A stretch of 64,000 nucleotides of DNA, taken from contig NZ_KB905168.1 of assembly GCF_000378625.1 (NCBI RefSeq), positions 62,001-126,000 of the forward strand, given 5' to 3'. The notes under the pieces are model-generated. The model was not told the DNA's origin. It ran no database searches and was given only the letters and a program-made list of their open reading frames with translations. The stretch's first letter is position 1. Each line of letters begins with the position of its first letter. Positions 34,462 to 44,161 of the stretch are shown piece by piece. Position numbers and translations under genes: made by a program. Source of the DNA: Colwellia piezophila ATCC BAA-637. Lineage in GTDB: Bacteria > Pseudomonadota > Gammaproteobacteria > Enterobacterales > Alteromonadaceae.

Positions 34462-37188
34462 TTAGACAGCGACTACCGCTATGTCATGTTGTCGAATTAA
34501 ACTGGCTAACTCAGGTTTACATGAACCACACTTAGTACCACATTGTAGTTTTTCACCCAGCTGTTCAACGCTGCCACAACCTTGCGCTATAGCTTGGTTA
34601 ATTGTTTTTTCACCAACACCAAAACAACTACATACTTGTTTGCCCTGATTGAACTCTTCACTGGCAATACCCAGTAATAACGATTGTATGGTAGCAAATT
34701 CTAGCTTTTCTTCACTGAAAACGTGTTCAAGCCAGCTCATTTCAAGCTCAGGCCATGCTTTAGAAAAATAGGCTAAGGCGACTAACTTCCCCGATTGCAA
34801 ACAGACAATATAGGACTGATCGCCTTGATTAAATTGCAACCATTCTCCCGATAACTTAGTGACTTGCTGACACCATAACAAGGCATCTGCAACCGGCTCT
34901 TCAAAGGCTGTTTGATACGCACTGCCATAAGCGGCTTTATTTTTTAACCAAAAGTCTGCCGAGATTTCAACTTTATTTACATCACTTATGCTAGCGAAAG
35001 TATGTAAACTCAAATATTGCTGATAACTTTTTTTAGTTAACGACACCGCGCCCTGCTTACACTCAGCTTGCCCTGAAATTGGGTCAACCACACCTTGATA
35101 TAAAGCACTAACATTGGCATGAGAAGCAAAACTTTTATTCCAATGTATTGGCATAAAACATTCACCAACACGCTGTTTATCATCAAGCTTAACATGAGTG
35201 ATCGCTTGGCCTGTACTCGCAGTAATGCTTAACATGTCACCATCAACAACTGCTATTTTTTTCGCATCTTCGGGGTGTAGATAAAGATAAGGTTTGTCGG
35301 TATGCGCAGACAATTTACTGGTTTTTCCGGTACGAGTCATCGTATGCCATTGATCGCGCATTCGACCACTATTGAGCACAAAAGGAAATTCTGCTGACGT
35401 ATGTTGTTTCGGCAACTGAGGTGTAACCGCGAAAAACTGTGCCTTAGTGCTAGCCGTATTAAATTTACCATCGGCATAAACCCGATCACAACCTTGCGGG
35501 TATTGCTCGTTAACCGGCCATTGAATCGGCGCTAGTTCATGATACTCTTTTGCTGATAACTGACTTAAGCCGCTCAAATCAAGTAAACGTTGACCATTAT
35601 TTTCAAAACTGGTTAATTGAGCATGCTCTTTAAACACATCGCTGACGTCATTAAAATCAAAACCAGAAAAACCCATGGCTTGGGCAACATCGCGGATAAT
35701 TTTCCAATCGTGTTTGGCTTGTCCTGCTGGCATAACCGCATTACGTTGACGAGAGATGCGACGTTCAGAGTTAGTCACTGTGCCATTTTTTTCCAACCAA
35801 GGCGTAGCAGGTAATTTTACATCAGCAAACGCCAAGGTATCATTTTCTTCTACACAATCTGATACCACTACTAGTTCACATTTTTTCAGCGCTGCAGCAA
35901 CTTTGTCACGATCAGGCAAACTCACCATAGGATTGGTGGCCATTATCCATACCGCTTTAATTTCACCTGAAGCTATTTTATCAAACATTTCCACGGCTTT
36001 GGCGCCTTGCTTAGTTGCCATGGTGGGTGATTGCCAAAAACGTTGCACTGTATCTTGATGTTGCGGGTTATCGATATCCATATGGGCCGCTAGTTGATTG
36101 GCTAAACCACCAACTTCTCTACCGCCCATAGCATTAGGTTGCCCAGTAATTGAAAAAGGACCACAGCCTGCTTTGCCGATTTTACCACTAGCAAGATGAC
36201 AATTAATAATGCTTTGGCATTTATCTACGCCAGAAGAAGACTGATTTATGCCCATAGAGTAGAAAGTTACCGCTTTGTTACTTTCGCAAAATAGTTGATA
36301 TACCGCTGCCAGCTCTGACTCGCTCACTTGACAAAATTCAGCGACTTTCGTTAACGACCAAGAGCAAGCTTGCGTAAGTGTCTCTGTAAAACCTTCGGTA
36401 TTATGAGCGATATAATCCGTGTCTAAACCGCCATTTTCACTTAAATAATTCAATAAACCGTTAAAAAATGCAGCATCGGTACCTGGCTTTAATTGAATGA
36501 AATTATCAGCTAGTTCACAAGTCGCCGTTTTTCTTGGGTCAATTACTACAACTTTCATTGCAGGATTAATTTTTTTAGCGCGCTCAATACGTTGATACAG
36601 CACTGGATGTGTCCAGGCGGCGTTCGAGCCTGTTAGTAATAATAAGTCAGTTTGCTCTAGATCTTGGTAAGTACAAGGCACTACGTCCTCACCAAAAGCA
36701 CGTTTATAAGCTGAAACTGCCGATGACATGCATAATCGAGAGTTAGTATCGATATTGCCTGAGCCGATATAACCCTTCATCAACTTATTGGCAATATAAT
36801 AGTCTTCTGTCAATAACTGCCCAGAAACATAAAATGCCACGGCATCTTTACCATGCTTTTCAATAATATCGTTAAACTTCTGCGCCACGTAATCGGTAGC
36901 TTGCGACCAACTAACTTGCTTGCCAGCTATTTCTGGCACCAACAAGCGATTAGTTAAATCTATGGTATTGAGTAAGTTACTGCCTTTAACGCACAACTTG
37001 CCATAGTTTGCAGGATGATCAGCTGAGCCAGTTAATGACGTGGCTTTGCCATTTGTGACGCCAATATCAACGCCACAGCCAACACCACAATAAGCACAAG
37101 TGCTTTGAATAAGTGATGGCTCACTCATTGCCGTCAAAGGTGAATTCAACGGTGAAGCAAGCGCTGATGTAGGTACTAATGGGCTCAT
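34462..37188 (-). CDS. nasA: Assimilatory nitrate reductase catalytic subunit
   Basis: Cytoplasmic Mo-bisMGD enzyme reducing nitrate to nitrite for nitrogen assimilation; 908 residues. The N-terminal 4Fe-4S motif is C31-x2-C34-x3-C38 plus a fourth Cys in GKLCVKG. Molybdopterin domains follow (SRLCMSSAVSAYKRAFGED, TGSNAAWTHPV, GQPNAMGGREVGGLAN). The C-terminus has a BFD-like 2Fe-2S domain (CSCFGVGEKT, CGTKCGSC), seen in NasA-type enzymes that take electrons from a NADH-linked partner or ferredoxin. AGGAG precedes the ATG. It is the last gene of nirB-nirD-nasA (51 bp after nirD), so nitrite made here passes to NirBD. Confidence 0.96.
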   Translation of the reverse strand: MSPLVPTSALASPLNSPLTAMSEPSLIQSTCAYCGVGCGVDIGVTNGKATSLTGSADHPANYGKLCVKGSNLLNTIDLTNRLLVPEIAGKQVSWSQATDYVAQKFNDIIEKHGKDAVAFYVSGQLLTEDYYIANKLMKGYIGSGNIDTNSRLCMSSAVSAYKRAFGEDVVPCTYQDLEQTDLLLLTGSNAAWTHPVLYQRIERAKKINPAMKVVVIDPRKTATCELADNFIQLKPGTDAAFFNGLLNYLSENGGLDTDYIAHNTEGFTETLTQACSWSLTKVAEFCQVSESELAAVYQLFCESNKAVTFYSMGINQSSSGVDKCQSIINCHLASGKIGKAGCGPFSITGQPNAMGGREVGGLANQLAAHMDIDNPQHQDTVQRFWQSPTMATKQGAKAVEMFDKIASGEIKAVWIMATNPMVSLPDRDKVAAALKKCELVVVSDCVEENDTLAFADVKLPATPWLEKNGTVTNSERRISRQRNAVMPAGQAKHDWKIIRDVAQAMGFSGFDFNDVSDVFKEHAQLTSFENNGQRLLDLSGLSQLSAKEYHELAPIQWPVNEQYPQGCDRVYADGKFNTASTKAQFFAVTPQLPKQHTSAEFPFVLNSGRMRDQWHTMTRTGKTSKLSAHTDKPYLYLHPEDAKKIAVVDGDMLSITASTGQAITHVKLDDKQRVGECFMPIHWNKSFASHANVSALYQGVVDPISGQAECKQGAVSLTKKSYQQYLSLHTFASISDVNKVEISADFWLKNKAAYGSAYQTAFEEPVADALLWCQQVTKLSGEWLQFNQGDQSYIVCLQSGKLVALAYFSKAWPELEMSWLEHVFSEEKLEFATIQSLLLGIASEEFNQGKQVCSCFGVGEKTINQAIAQGCGSVEQLGEKLQCGTKCGSCKPELASLIRQHDIAVVAV

Positions 37189-37239
37189 ACTGAACTCCTA
37201 AACAATGTATTTATGCTACGGATTAAAAACAACAACAAG

Positions 37240-37611
37240 TTAATAAAAAACCTGTACTTGCTCATTTTCAATGCGAATCGGGTAAACCGAAATACTTTGC
37301 TCTTCTTGTAAACACTTACCTGTTTTTAATGAAAAATGTTGTTTGTATAACGGCGAAGCAACCACAGGTTCATCAGCAATACAGCCAACAATGCCACGAT
37401 AAAGCACGTTGGCTTTACCAATAGGGTCATAATTGCCGACTGCATATATTTTTTCTTCGCTGTTTGGCAGGTGAAAAATAGCAATTTGTTCTTCGATACC
37501 TGCTTCATTTAGCAGTAAAGCGCTGATACCAGAATCTTTTACTAAGTCACTTGAGTCACAAATTGTGCGCCATGTTTTTTCTTTATTCGTTACTTTGGTT
37601 GAAAGTGTCAT
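37240..37611 (-). CDS. nirD: Nitrite reductase [NAD(P)H] small subunit
   Basis: A 123-residue Rieske-like small subunit that partners NirB in reducing nitrite to ammonium. The ISP-like fold is visible (QIAIFHLPNSEEKIYAVGNYDPIGKANVLYRG in parts; KQHFSLKTGKCLQEE). As in other NirD proteins the Rieske Cys/His cluster ligands are not complete, so no 2Fe-2S cluster is expected. AGGAG precedes the start. It lies 15 bp after nirB. Confidence 0.95.
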   Translation of the reverse strand: MTLSTKVTNKEKTWRTICDSSDLVKDSGISALLLNEAGIEEQIAIFHLPNSEEKIYAVGNYDPIGKANVLYRGIVGCIADEPVVASPLYKQHFSLKTGKCLQEEQSISVYPIRIENEQVQVFY

Positions 37612-37626
37612 TTTGTTTTGCTCCTC

Positions 37627-40215
37627 TTAAGCTTCTTCAGCTACTACATCTTTTTCTGTAGCATCAATGATGGTTACGGCAATTTTCTCTTCACCACGTG
37701 CTGGACGAATTTGATCTCGTTCGGTCACAAACTGGATATTGCTATCACCTTTGTCTGAGTTAACAAAAGGTTTAAAGCGTTTCAATGCTTCTGGATCTTC
37801 TAAGGTCGTTTTCCATTCACATTGATAACTACCAACAATTGCCGCCATTTGCTCTTCTAGCACATCAGTAATACCTAGACTGTCTTTCATGATAACGTCT
37901 TGTAAGTAAGCTAAACCGCCCTCTAAGTTATCCATCCAAACTGAAGTACGTTGCAACCTATCACCCGTTTGTACGTAGAACATTAAAATGCGATCAACAT
38001 ATTTTACTAAGGTTTCATCATCTAAATCGGTGGCAAATAAATCACCGTGACGTGGTTTCATGCCACCGTTACCGCCGACAAAAAGGTTCCAACCATTTTC
38101 GGTGGCAATAATGCCTATGTCTTTACCTTGTGCTTCAGCACATTCACGGGTACAACCTGAAACACCAAATTTAATCTTATGTGGTGCACGTAACCCTTTG
38201 TATCTGTTTTCTAAATCGATGGCCATAGTCATGCTATCTTGCACGCCGTAACGACACCAAGTAGAACCAACACATGATTTAACGGTACGTAATGATTTAC
38301 CGTAGGCGTGTCCGGTTTCAAAACCGGCATCAACTAACTCTTTCCAAATGGGTGGTAACTGTTCAACACGCGCGCCGAATAAATCAACACGGGCGCCACC
38401 AGTAATTTTGGTATATAAATTATATTTCTTGGCAACTTGCCCTAAAACGATAAGTTTATCTGGGGTAATTTCACCGCCAGCAATACGTGGTACTACGGAA
38501 TAGGTACCATCTTTTTGCATGTTGCCTAGGTAGGTATCATTGGTATCTTGTAATGATAAATGTGGTTTTTTAAGAATGTAGTCATTCCACACTGACGCCA
38601 GCACTGAAGCTGCTACCGGTTTGCAAATCTCACAACCTAAACCACGACCGTGCGAGCTAAGGAGTTCATCAAAGGTTTTGATTTTTTCAACACTGACAAT
38701 GTCAAACAGCTCTTTACGTGAATACGCAAAATGCTCACAAATGTCTTTTTTAACTTCAACACCGCGTTTTTCAAATTCGTTATCGGCAACACTTTTAACT
38801 AAGGCGGCACAACCACCACAACCTGAACCAGCTTTAGTGCCGCTTTTCACTTGACCAACATCAACGGCGCCACAATCAATCGCGGCAATAATGTCGCCTT
38901 TAGTAACGTTATGACATGAACAAATAGTGGCAGTATCAGGTAAGGCATCAACACCTAAGGTCGGCTTATCCGCCGCCATTGGCAAAATAAGACCTTCAGG
39001 TGATTCAGGTAATTCAATGGCATTAAGCATATATTGCAATAATGTATCGTATTCACTGGTATCACCAATAAGCACAGCACCAAGCAAGGCTTTTTTATCG
39101 CTCGATACCACGATTTTCTTATAGACGCCTTCAGGTTGGTTTTCATAGGTGTAGGTTAGTGATCCTTCCGTTTTAGCGTGCGCATCACCAATAGAGCCAA
39201 CTTCCACGCCCATAAGCTTTAATTTAGTGCTCATATCAGCACCGGTAAATTCAGCTGGCTCGCCATTAGCATCAGTTACGCCACCAATGTGTTTTGCTGC
39301 TACTTTTGCCATGGCATAACCAGGTGCAACTAAACCAAAAATAAAGTTATTCCATAAGGCACACTCACCAATGGCATAGATATCAGCATCTGAGGTTTGA
39401 CATTGATTGTTGACCACAATACCGCCACGCTCACCTATAGCTAAATCGAACTCACGGGCAAGGTTGTCATAAGGACGAATGCCCGCTGAGAATAAAATGA
39501 GATCGGTTTCTAATTCACTACCATCATTAAAACAAAGTTTATAACGACTGCTATCACCTTTTTCAATGACGTTAGTGGCTTTGGATGTGTGCACTTTCAC
39601 GCCCAAATCTTCAATTTTACTTTTTAATAAACGACCACCGCCGCCATCAATTTGCACACCCATTAACTGCGGAGCAAATTCAACAACATGGGTTTGTAAG
39701 CCTAATTGCTTGATTGCGTTTGCCGCTTCAAGACCTAATAAACCACCACCAATTACCACACCAATTTTACTCACTTTAGCGCTGTTAGCGATGTCTTCTA
39801 AATCGTCAATGGTACGGTACACTAGGCAGTGATCTTGATCTTTACCTGGAATTGGCGGCACAAAGGGATAAGAGCCGGTCGCTAAAATCAACTTGTCGTA
39901 GTGATATGTTGCACCGCTTTCGGTACTAACAAATTTAGCGACTTTATCAATATTGGTAACTTTGGCATTGGTTTTAAAAGTAACACCAAGTTCTTCATAA
40001 TGCTCTGGCGTAGTCATCGCCAAATCTTCGGCAGTTTTACCGCCAAAGTATTCTGATAAGTGCACCCGATCGTAAGCTAAGCGTGATTCGGCCGAGAGTA
40101 CTGTTATTTCATAATCTGAATTTTTAGCCATTTCTTCAACAAAGTGATGGCCAACCATGCCATTACCAACCACAACAATTTTAGCTTTGCTCAACAGCTG
40201 TTTATCTGAATTCAT
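37627..40215 (-). CDS. nirB: Nitrite reductase [NAD(P)H] large subunit
   Basis: Six-electron reduction of nitrite to ammonium in the cytoplasm. I choose ATG 40215 (MNSDKQLLSKAKIVVVGNGMVGH), giving 862 residues (E. coli 847); the frame is open 21 codons further. The FAD/NAD domain runs to about 410 (VVVGNGMVGHHFVEEM, GGGLLGLEAANAI, YAIGECA). Next is a BFD-like cluster (CSCHNVTKGDI, GCGGC), then a second Cys pair (GCEICKP), then the sirohaem/4Fe-4S domain with cluster Cys in SCVGSTWC and SGCTREC. A sigma-54 promoter and NtrC-type sites lie upstream (40355-40471), so expression is expected under nitrogen limitation. Confidence 0.96.
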   Translation of the reverse strand: MNSDKQLLSKAKIVVVGNGMVGHHFVEEMAKNSDYEITVLSAESRLAYDRVHLSEYFGGKTAEDLAMTTPEHYEELGVTFKTNAKVTNIDKVAKFVSTESGATYHYDKLILATGSYPFVPPIPGKDQDHCLVYRTIDDLEDIANSAKVSKIGVVIGGGLLGLEAANAIKQLGLQTHVVEFAPQLMGVQIDGGGGRLLKSKIEDLGVKVHTSKATNVIEKGDSSRYKLCFNDGSELETDLILFSAGIRPYDNLAREFDLAIGERGGIVVNNQCQTSDADIYAIGECALWNNFIFGLVAPGYAMAKVAAKHIGGVTDANGEPAEFTGADMSTKLKLMGVEVGSIGDAHAKTEGSLTYTYENQPEGVYKKIVVSSDKKALLGAVLIGDTSEYDTLLQYMLNAIELPESPEGLILPMAADKPTLGVDALPDTATICSCHNVTKGDIIAAIDCGAVDVGQVKSGTKAGSGCGGCAALVKSVADNEFEKRGVEVKKDICEHFAYSRKELFDIVSVEKIKTFDELLSSHGRGLGCEICKPVAASVLASVWNDYILKKPHLSLQDTNDTYLGNMQKDGTYSVVPRIAGGEITPDKLIVLGQVAKKYNLYTKITGGARVDLFGARVEQLPPIWKELVDAGFETGHAYGKSLRTVKSCVGSTWCRYGVQDSMTMAIDLENRYKGLRAPHKIKFGVSGCTRECAEAQGKDIGIIATENGWNLFVGGNGGMKPRHGDLFATDLDDETLVKYVDRILMFYVQTGDRLQRTSVWMDNLEGGLAYLQDVIMKDSLGITDVLEEQMAAIVGSYQCEWKTTLEDPEALKRFKPFVNSDKGDSNIQFVTERDQIRPARGEEKIAVTIIDATEKDVVAEEA

Positions 40216-40271
40216 AAGGACAATCCTACTCATAGTACGAGAATAGAATGAAACGCCTTGCTTGAGACTTA

Positions 40272-40303
40272 ATACCAATAGGACTAATTAATCCGTTTGG
40301 TAT
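40272..40303. repeat. 32-bp ATACCAA/TTGGTAT palindrome in the nirB leader
   Basis: ATACCAA at 40272-40278 and TTGGTAT at 40297-40303 flank GGACTAATTAATCC, itself nearly symmetric. It lies between the predicted transcription start (about 40343) and the nirB ATG, so it would fold in the messenger. It is related to the 12891 palindrome. Confidence 0.65.
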
Positions 40304-40354
40304 AAGTTAAGACTCTACTTTCCAGCAAGGTTTCATTCAACATGACATGTATAG

Positions 40355-40371
40355 AGCAAGCTAAGTGCCAA
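40355..40371 (-). promoter_or_regulatory. Sigma-54 promoter of nirB-nirD-nasA
   Basis: On the minus strand the sequence reads TTGGCAC-TTAGC-TTGCT, a near-perfect match to the sigma-54 consensus (TGGCAC, five bases, TTGCW), with GG and GC at the right 10-base distance. The start of transcription would be near 40343, about 128 bases before the nirB ATG. Confidence 0.85.
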
Positions 40372-40454
40372 GATAATAACTATATAAAAAACAATGCATT
40401 AGAGTATCCATCACTCGGAATGGATATTCTTTTGCACTAAGCTGATGATTAACA

Positions 40455-40471
40455 GGCACTGACAAGGTGCA
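40455..40471. promoter_or_regulatory. NtrC-type enhancer site upstream of the nirB promoter
   Basis: GGCACTGACAAGGTGCA matches the enteric NtrC consensus TGCACY-N5-GGTGCA at all but the first base. It lies about 120 bases upstream of the predicted start. A weaker second site (TGCACTAAGCTGATGAT, from about 40433) is centred 22 bases away, two helical turns, as usual for paired NtrC dimers. Confidence 0.75.
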
Positions 40472-40669
40472 AGTAATCATCATGAAGGGCTTGGGGTAAT
40501 GCCGGGATATCGTATGGTTAGCTTTCGGCTTAGTCGCTATTTGGTTTAGTAGCGATGAGGTTTAGCCAACGAAACCATGGCTGCGAGCCAATTACAGTTC
40601 AGCCTCGTTAATGTGGGTATCTCAAGAGCATGTTTTTCCGCTATCACTCCCTTAATAGCGGCGTTTTAA

Positions 40670-43435
40670 TCAAGCCGTTGTGACGGGGACAGCCTTTTCC
40701 TCGTTAGACAGACTAATGTCCTTTGCTCGCTTAAAATTTTCGATAAATTGGCTGGCTGTCATAGGTCTACCGGTATAATAACCCTGAACAAAATCACATT
40801 TTTCGCCCTGGAGATATTGCAGTTGTGCCTCGGTTTCTACGCCTTCGGCCAGTACATCTAACCCTAACGAGTGGCTCATCTGAATAATCGCTCTGGTAAT
40901 GGATTTACTATCATCGTCATTCTCAAGATCAGAAATGAAACTACGATCTATTTTCACCTTTTGAATGGGAAAACGCTTTAGATAGCTGAGTGAGGAATAA
41001 CCGGTACCAAAATCATCCATCGCCAACTGAAATCCGGCATTGTGCAAACCTTGCATTGTCTTTATCGCTTGATCGACATTATCCATCACCGCGCCCTCGG
41101 TAATTTCCAGTTCGATGAAGTCGGCGCTAACTCCGTGCCGCTCTAAAATCAGTAGCATATGTTGGATAAAATCTTTACGCCTGAATTGTACCGGTGAGAT
41201 ATTAATTGCGACCTTAATTGCACAAATCCCGGCATTTAAAAAAGCTTTTACTTCACGACAGGCCTGCTCCAACACCCAATCGCCTAATTCATTAATCAGT
41301 CCGCTATGCTCAGCAACAGCAATAAATTGATCTGGAGGAATTAAGCCCTTATCAGGGTGATGCCAACGTATCAATGCCTCAGCGCCTACCAGTGTTTTAT
41401 GGTCAATAGTAAAAAGCGGTTGGTAATAAAGTTCAAAGTGATCACGATTCAAAGACTCAGTAAGATCAGTCAAAATTTCTTTGTTTTTCTGTAACTTAGC
41501 ATTCATTTCACTAGTAAAGAAACAGGTGGTATTACGACCTTCATCCTTCGCCTGATACATGGCGATATCGGCATTGCGAAGTAATCCCTCACTGTTAATA
41601 GCGTCGTCAGGGTACATAGTTACCCCGATGCTACTGCCCATATTAATAGTGTTGCCATCAACTTCTATCGGCGTTTTCAATGATTCATTAAGCCGTTGAG
41701 CAAAGCTCACAGCGTTTTCAATGGTGTCGACCTTATTAATAATGAAAGCGAACTCATCACCACCTAACCTTGCTACTGTATCCATTTCTCGCCCGGTATC
41801 AGAGAGCCTTAGTGCCACTTCTTTAAGTAATTCATCACCGACTTCATGGCCCATAGTGTCATTGATTATCTTGAAGTTATCTAGATCCATAAAGAATACG
41901 GCAAATTTATGCTTATTTCGCTTAGACTGGCCTATCGCTTGCTGCAGTCTATCTTGAAATAATAAACGATTAGGCAAACCCGTCAGCGGATCATGCAGTG
42001 CCAGATGTTTTAATTTCAGCTCTGCCTGCTTACGTTCATTTATTTGTAACTTTAAATCACGGTTATTACGGTCTAACGCCATTTTTGATTGGTTAAAATG
42101 ATAAGCCAACAGGCCAAATTCATCTTGTCTATGGTCATCGAGTAACTCGGTGCGAGCCTGTTCGCCCTCTGGCACAGGTGGCTGAAGTTGGTTGACCATC
42201 TGATAAATAGGTACAATTAAGGTGCGTCGACAATAAATAAAGCCGAAGAAAGCCGCGATAAGCATAATTGCGATAAGTAAGAGTAGGATCAAGTTTGCCA
42301 CCTTACTCGCACTGTCTATCGCCACTTGTTGCGGGGTAACCACAATAATCTTCCACAAGGTTTTTGGTATGATAAATACCGATACATTCACCGGTTCACC
42401 GAGTAAAAAGTCCTGCTTGCTGATAACCGCAACTGTGCGAGAGTATAGGTCAGTATCTTGGTCTCGTAGAATTAACATATTGGCGACCATTAACTGTGCA
42501 TCTACAATCGATATTTGCGTACTCTGTTCGGCAATACGTCCTGCTAGCTCTAAATTTTCTTTTGACAGTGCCTGAATAAATGATTTATTTAGCTCGGTTA
42601 AGATGTTGGCAACCGGTTGAAAGGTCTGCTGCTTTGCTGCTAATTGATTTACCGTAATATACTCTTGGGTTAAATTATTATTAGTTCGATTATTGACCTT
42701 AGTTAACTGGTCATCGGGAAAAGATAAAAACTTATTATTACGATCAACAGCATAAGCGTAGCCACCAAGTTTGGCGCTACCCTGGCGTAATATACTTTTG
42801 AGTTGTTGTAGACTGACATCAACAGTGGCGTTGCCGGAAAACTTTTGCTGTTCAAACATTGCTACAGTACAAGTGACCATCGGCGCCAATGTATATTGGT
42901 CCATATAGGACTTAGACCAAAGGCACTCGCCTTGCTTACTATAACGACCAAGCACATACCACTCTTCATGATGGTAACCGCTACCTTCCACTTCATTATA
43001 TTGGTCGAAGTACTGCAAATTACCGTCACTATCTCGGCCCCAAAAGAAGCTACGTCGCTCTAAACCAGCAGTGAACTGTTCGGGCTCAGGCCAGACACCA
43101 CCACCAGCAATAAAATCTTGGTTTTCTTGTACATTGAGGATTTGAGGAATAACTTTGTAAAATAACTGCGGATCTTTAGGTAATATTTCCCCTGCGGCAG
43201 CCAGACTTCGAGTTAAATTTTCAGCGATACTAATGCGTAGTGAGATCTCAGAAACTATATTTGAGCCAGTCTCGTCGATTAATTCTTTGTTTTTACTGAT
43301 CAGGTAATCTTTAGCAACGAGGTCTACTACCATATAAGTAGCCGCGATCATCACTAAAAATAGCATGGTTAAGCCAAAAGAGAACTTAAATAAAATGGTA
43401 TTTTTGGATCTTACCTTCGGTCGAATCAAAGACAT
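40670..43435 (-). CDS. Membrane GGDEF-EAL protein with periplasmic sensor
   Basis: A 921-residue inner-membrane c-di-GMP enzyme. TM1 (ILFKFSFGLTMLFLVMIAATYMV, about 14-37) and TM2 (VANLILLLLIAIMLIAAFFGFIY, about 377-400) enclose a dCache-like periplasmic sensor (WPEPEQFTAG, GRDSDGNLQYFDQYNEVEG in parts). A HAMP-like linker follows, then GGDEF (558-562, RLGGDEFAFI) and EAL (686-688, GAEALIRW; DDFGTGYSSL). Both active-site motifs are intact, so synthesis and breakdown are both possible. It lies upstream of, and in the same direction as, the nirB operon, but 390+ bases and a sigma-54 promoter separate them. The ligand is unknown. Confidence 0.93.
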   Translation of the reverse strand: MSLIRPKVRSKNTILFKFSFGLTMLFLVMIAATYMVVDLVAKDYLISKNKELIDETGSNIVSEISLRISIAENLTRSLAAAGEILPKDPQLFYKVIPQILNVQENQDFIAGGGVWPEPEQFTAGLERRSFFWGRDSDGNLQYFDQYNEVEGSGYHHEEWYVLGRYSKQGECLWSKSYMDQYTLAPMVTCTVAMFEQQKFSGNATVDVSLQQLKSILRQGSAKLGGYAYAVDRNNKFLSFPDDQLTKVNNRTNNNLTQEYITVNQLAAKQQTFQPVANILTELNKSFIQALSKENLELAGRIAEQSTQISIVDAQLMVANMLILRDQDTDLYSRTVAVISKQDFLLGEPVNVSVFIIPKTLWKIIVVTPQQVAIDSASKVANLILLLLIAIMLIAAFFGFIYCRRTLIVPIYQMVNQLQPPVPEGEQARTELLDDHRQDEFGLLAYHFNQSKMALDRNNRDLKLQINERKQAELKLKHLALHDPLTGLPNRLLFQDRLQQAIGQSKRNKHKFAVFFMDLDNFKIINDTMGHEVGDELLKEVALRLSDTGREMDTVARLGGDEFAFIINKVDTIENAVSFAQRLNESLKTPIEVDGNTINMGSSIGVTMYPDDAINSEGLLRNADIAMYQAKDEGRNTTCFFTSEMNAKLQKNKEILTDLTESLNRDHFELYYQPLFTIDHKTLVGAEALIRWHHPDKGLIPPDQFIAVAEHSGLINELGDWVLEQACREVKAFLNAGICAIKVAINISPVQFRRKDFIQHMLLILERHGVSADFIELEITEGAVMDNVDQAIKTMQGLHNAGFQLAMDDFGTGYSSLSYLKRFPIQKVKIDRSFISDLENDDDSKSITRAIIQMSHSLGLDVLAEGVETEAQLQYLQGEKCDFVQGYYTGRPMTASQFIENFKRAKDISLSNEEKAVPVTTA

Positions 43436-43592
43436 CCTTTCTCCTTGGAAATGGATATATTAATCATAAAAACGAATTTCTTTAGTCAACTTTGATTTTT
43501 TATTGTAGAAGAATGGGTTAAATATCTTTATTTATCATGTATAAATATCAATGTATAAAGATAATTCCCTGATTATCACCTTTTATGCCCAA

Positions 43593-43626
43593 CTAAACGA
43601 TAAAACCAATAAGTATTATCGTTTAG
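43593..43626. terminator. Hairpin CTAAACGATAA / TTATCGTTTAG
   Basis: An 11-bp perfect stem with a 12-base loop, in the gap upstream of the GGDEF/EAL gene. It could be the old terminator of the decayed transporter gene at 43725. No strong T-run. Confidence 0.45.
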
Positions 43627-43724
43627 CTTTACCCATCTGCCACAGAATATCAATAGGTTGTAATGCTGTGTAATATCCCAGGCGATATTACCTTAACAGC
43701 CCCTACGCGCTACAAAATGAGTAC

Positions 43725-44060
43725 GGCTAGCCATAAAGGCCTTCCGCAGTGCCTAATTTCATTGGCAGGAAACCACTCACTGACTAGTCGAATACCGATA
43801 ACAAAACCCGCACCAGTAAAAACGTGCTAATGCTGCCTGTTCGAAATCTTTAGCTAAAGCAAACATAAAACAAGGAATACTACAGACCGCTAGTAGCACA
43901 GCAAAGGTAAGGTAAGTCTTGGGCCGTACTTATCGGTTAACATGCCAATGATAATACCAGCGGGTATGGTCAAAGCGACATTTAATATCAATAACGTTTT
44001 TTATTTCACTACTGCTCAGCCCTAGGCTAGCAGCAATAACATCATGAGCAGTTCACTTAG
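43725..44060 (-). pseudogene. Remnant of a second NarK-type nitrate transporter
   Basis: Translating the minus strand in changing frames gives pieces that line up with the intact transporter at 44335: [31 protein letters not shown] (in two blocks), [39 protein letters not shown] and [10 protein letters not shown]. The intact protein has [40 protein letters not shown] and QLGLAEGIYKG in the same order. At least three frameshifts and loss of both ends (only about residues 35-165 remain) show a dead gene. It is head-to-head with narK, so an ancient inverted duplication or a lost paralog is likely. Confidence 0.8.
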
Positions 44061-44161
44061 TGAACTTAAAATCCAATTTATCATACTCTTTTCGTGGCCC
44101 TGCCTCTGAGAAGCGAGACAAAGTAGCGACAATATTATTCAGCTGCACACTCTATAAATTT

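Larger units (their letters stand above)
40304..40669. other. Regulatory region between nirB and the GGDEF/EAL gene
   Basis: No gene. It holds the sigma-54 promoter and NtrC sites listed separately. Further hairpins TATCCAT/ATGGATA (about 40406-40427) and TCGCTA/TAGCGA (about 40530-40555) are present; their role is unknown. Confidence 0.5.

Noticed and set aside
40404-40430. ANTAR-type (NasR) antiterminator hairpin
   Set aside because: The loop lacks the required A at position 1 and G at position 4, and it lies upstream of the sigma-54 start.
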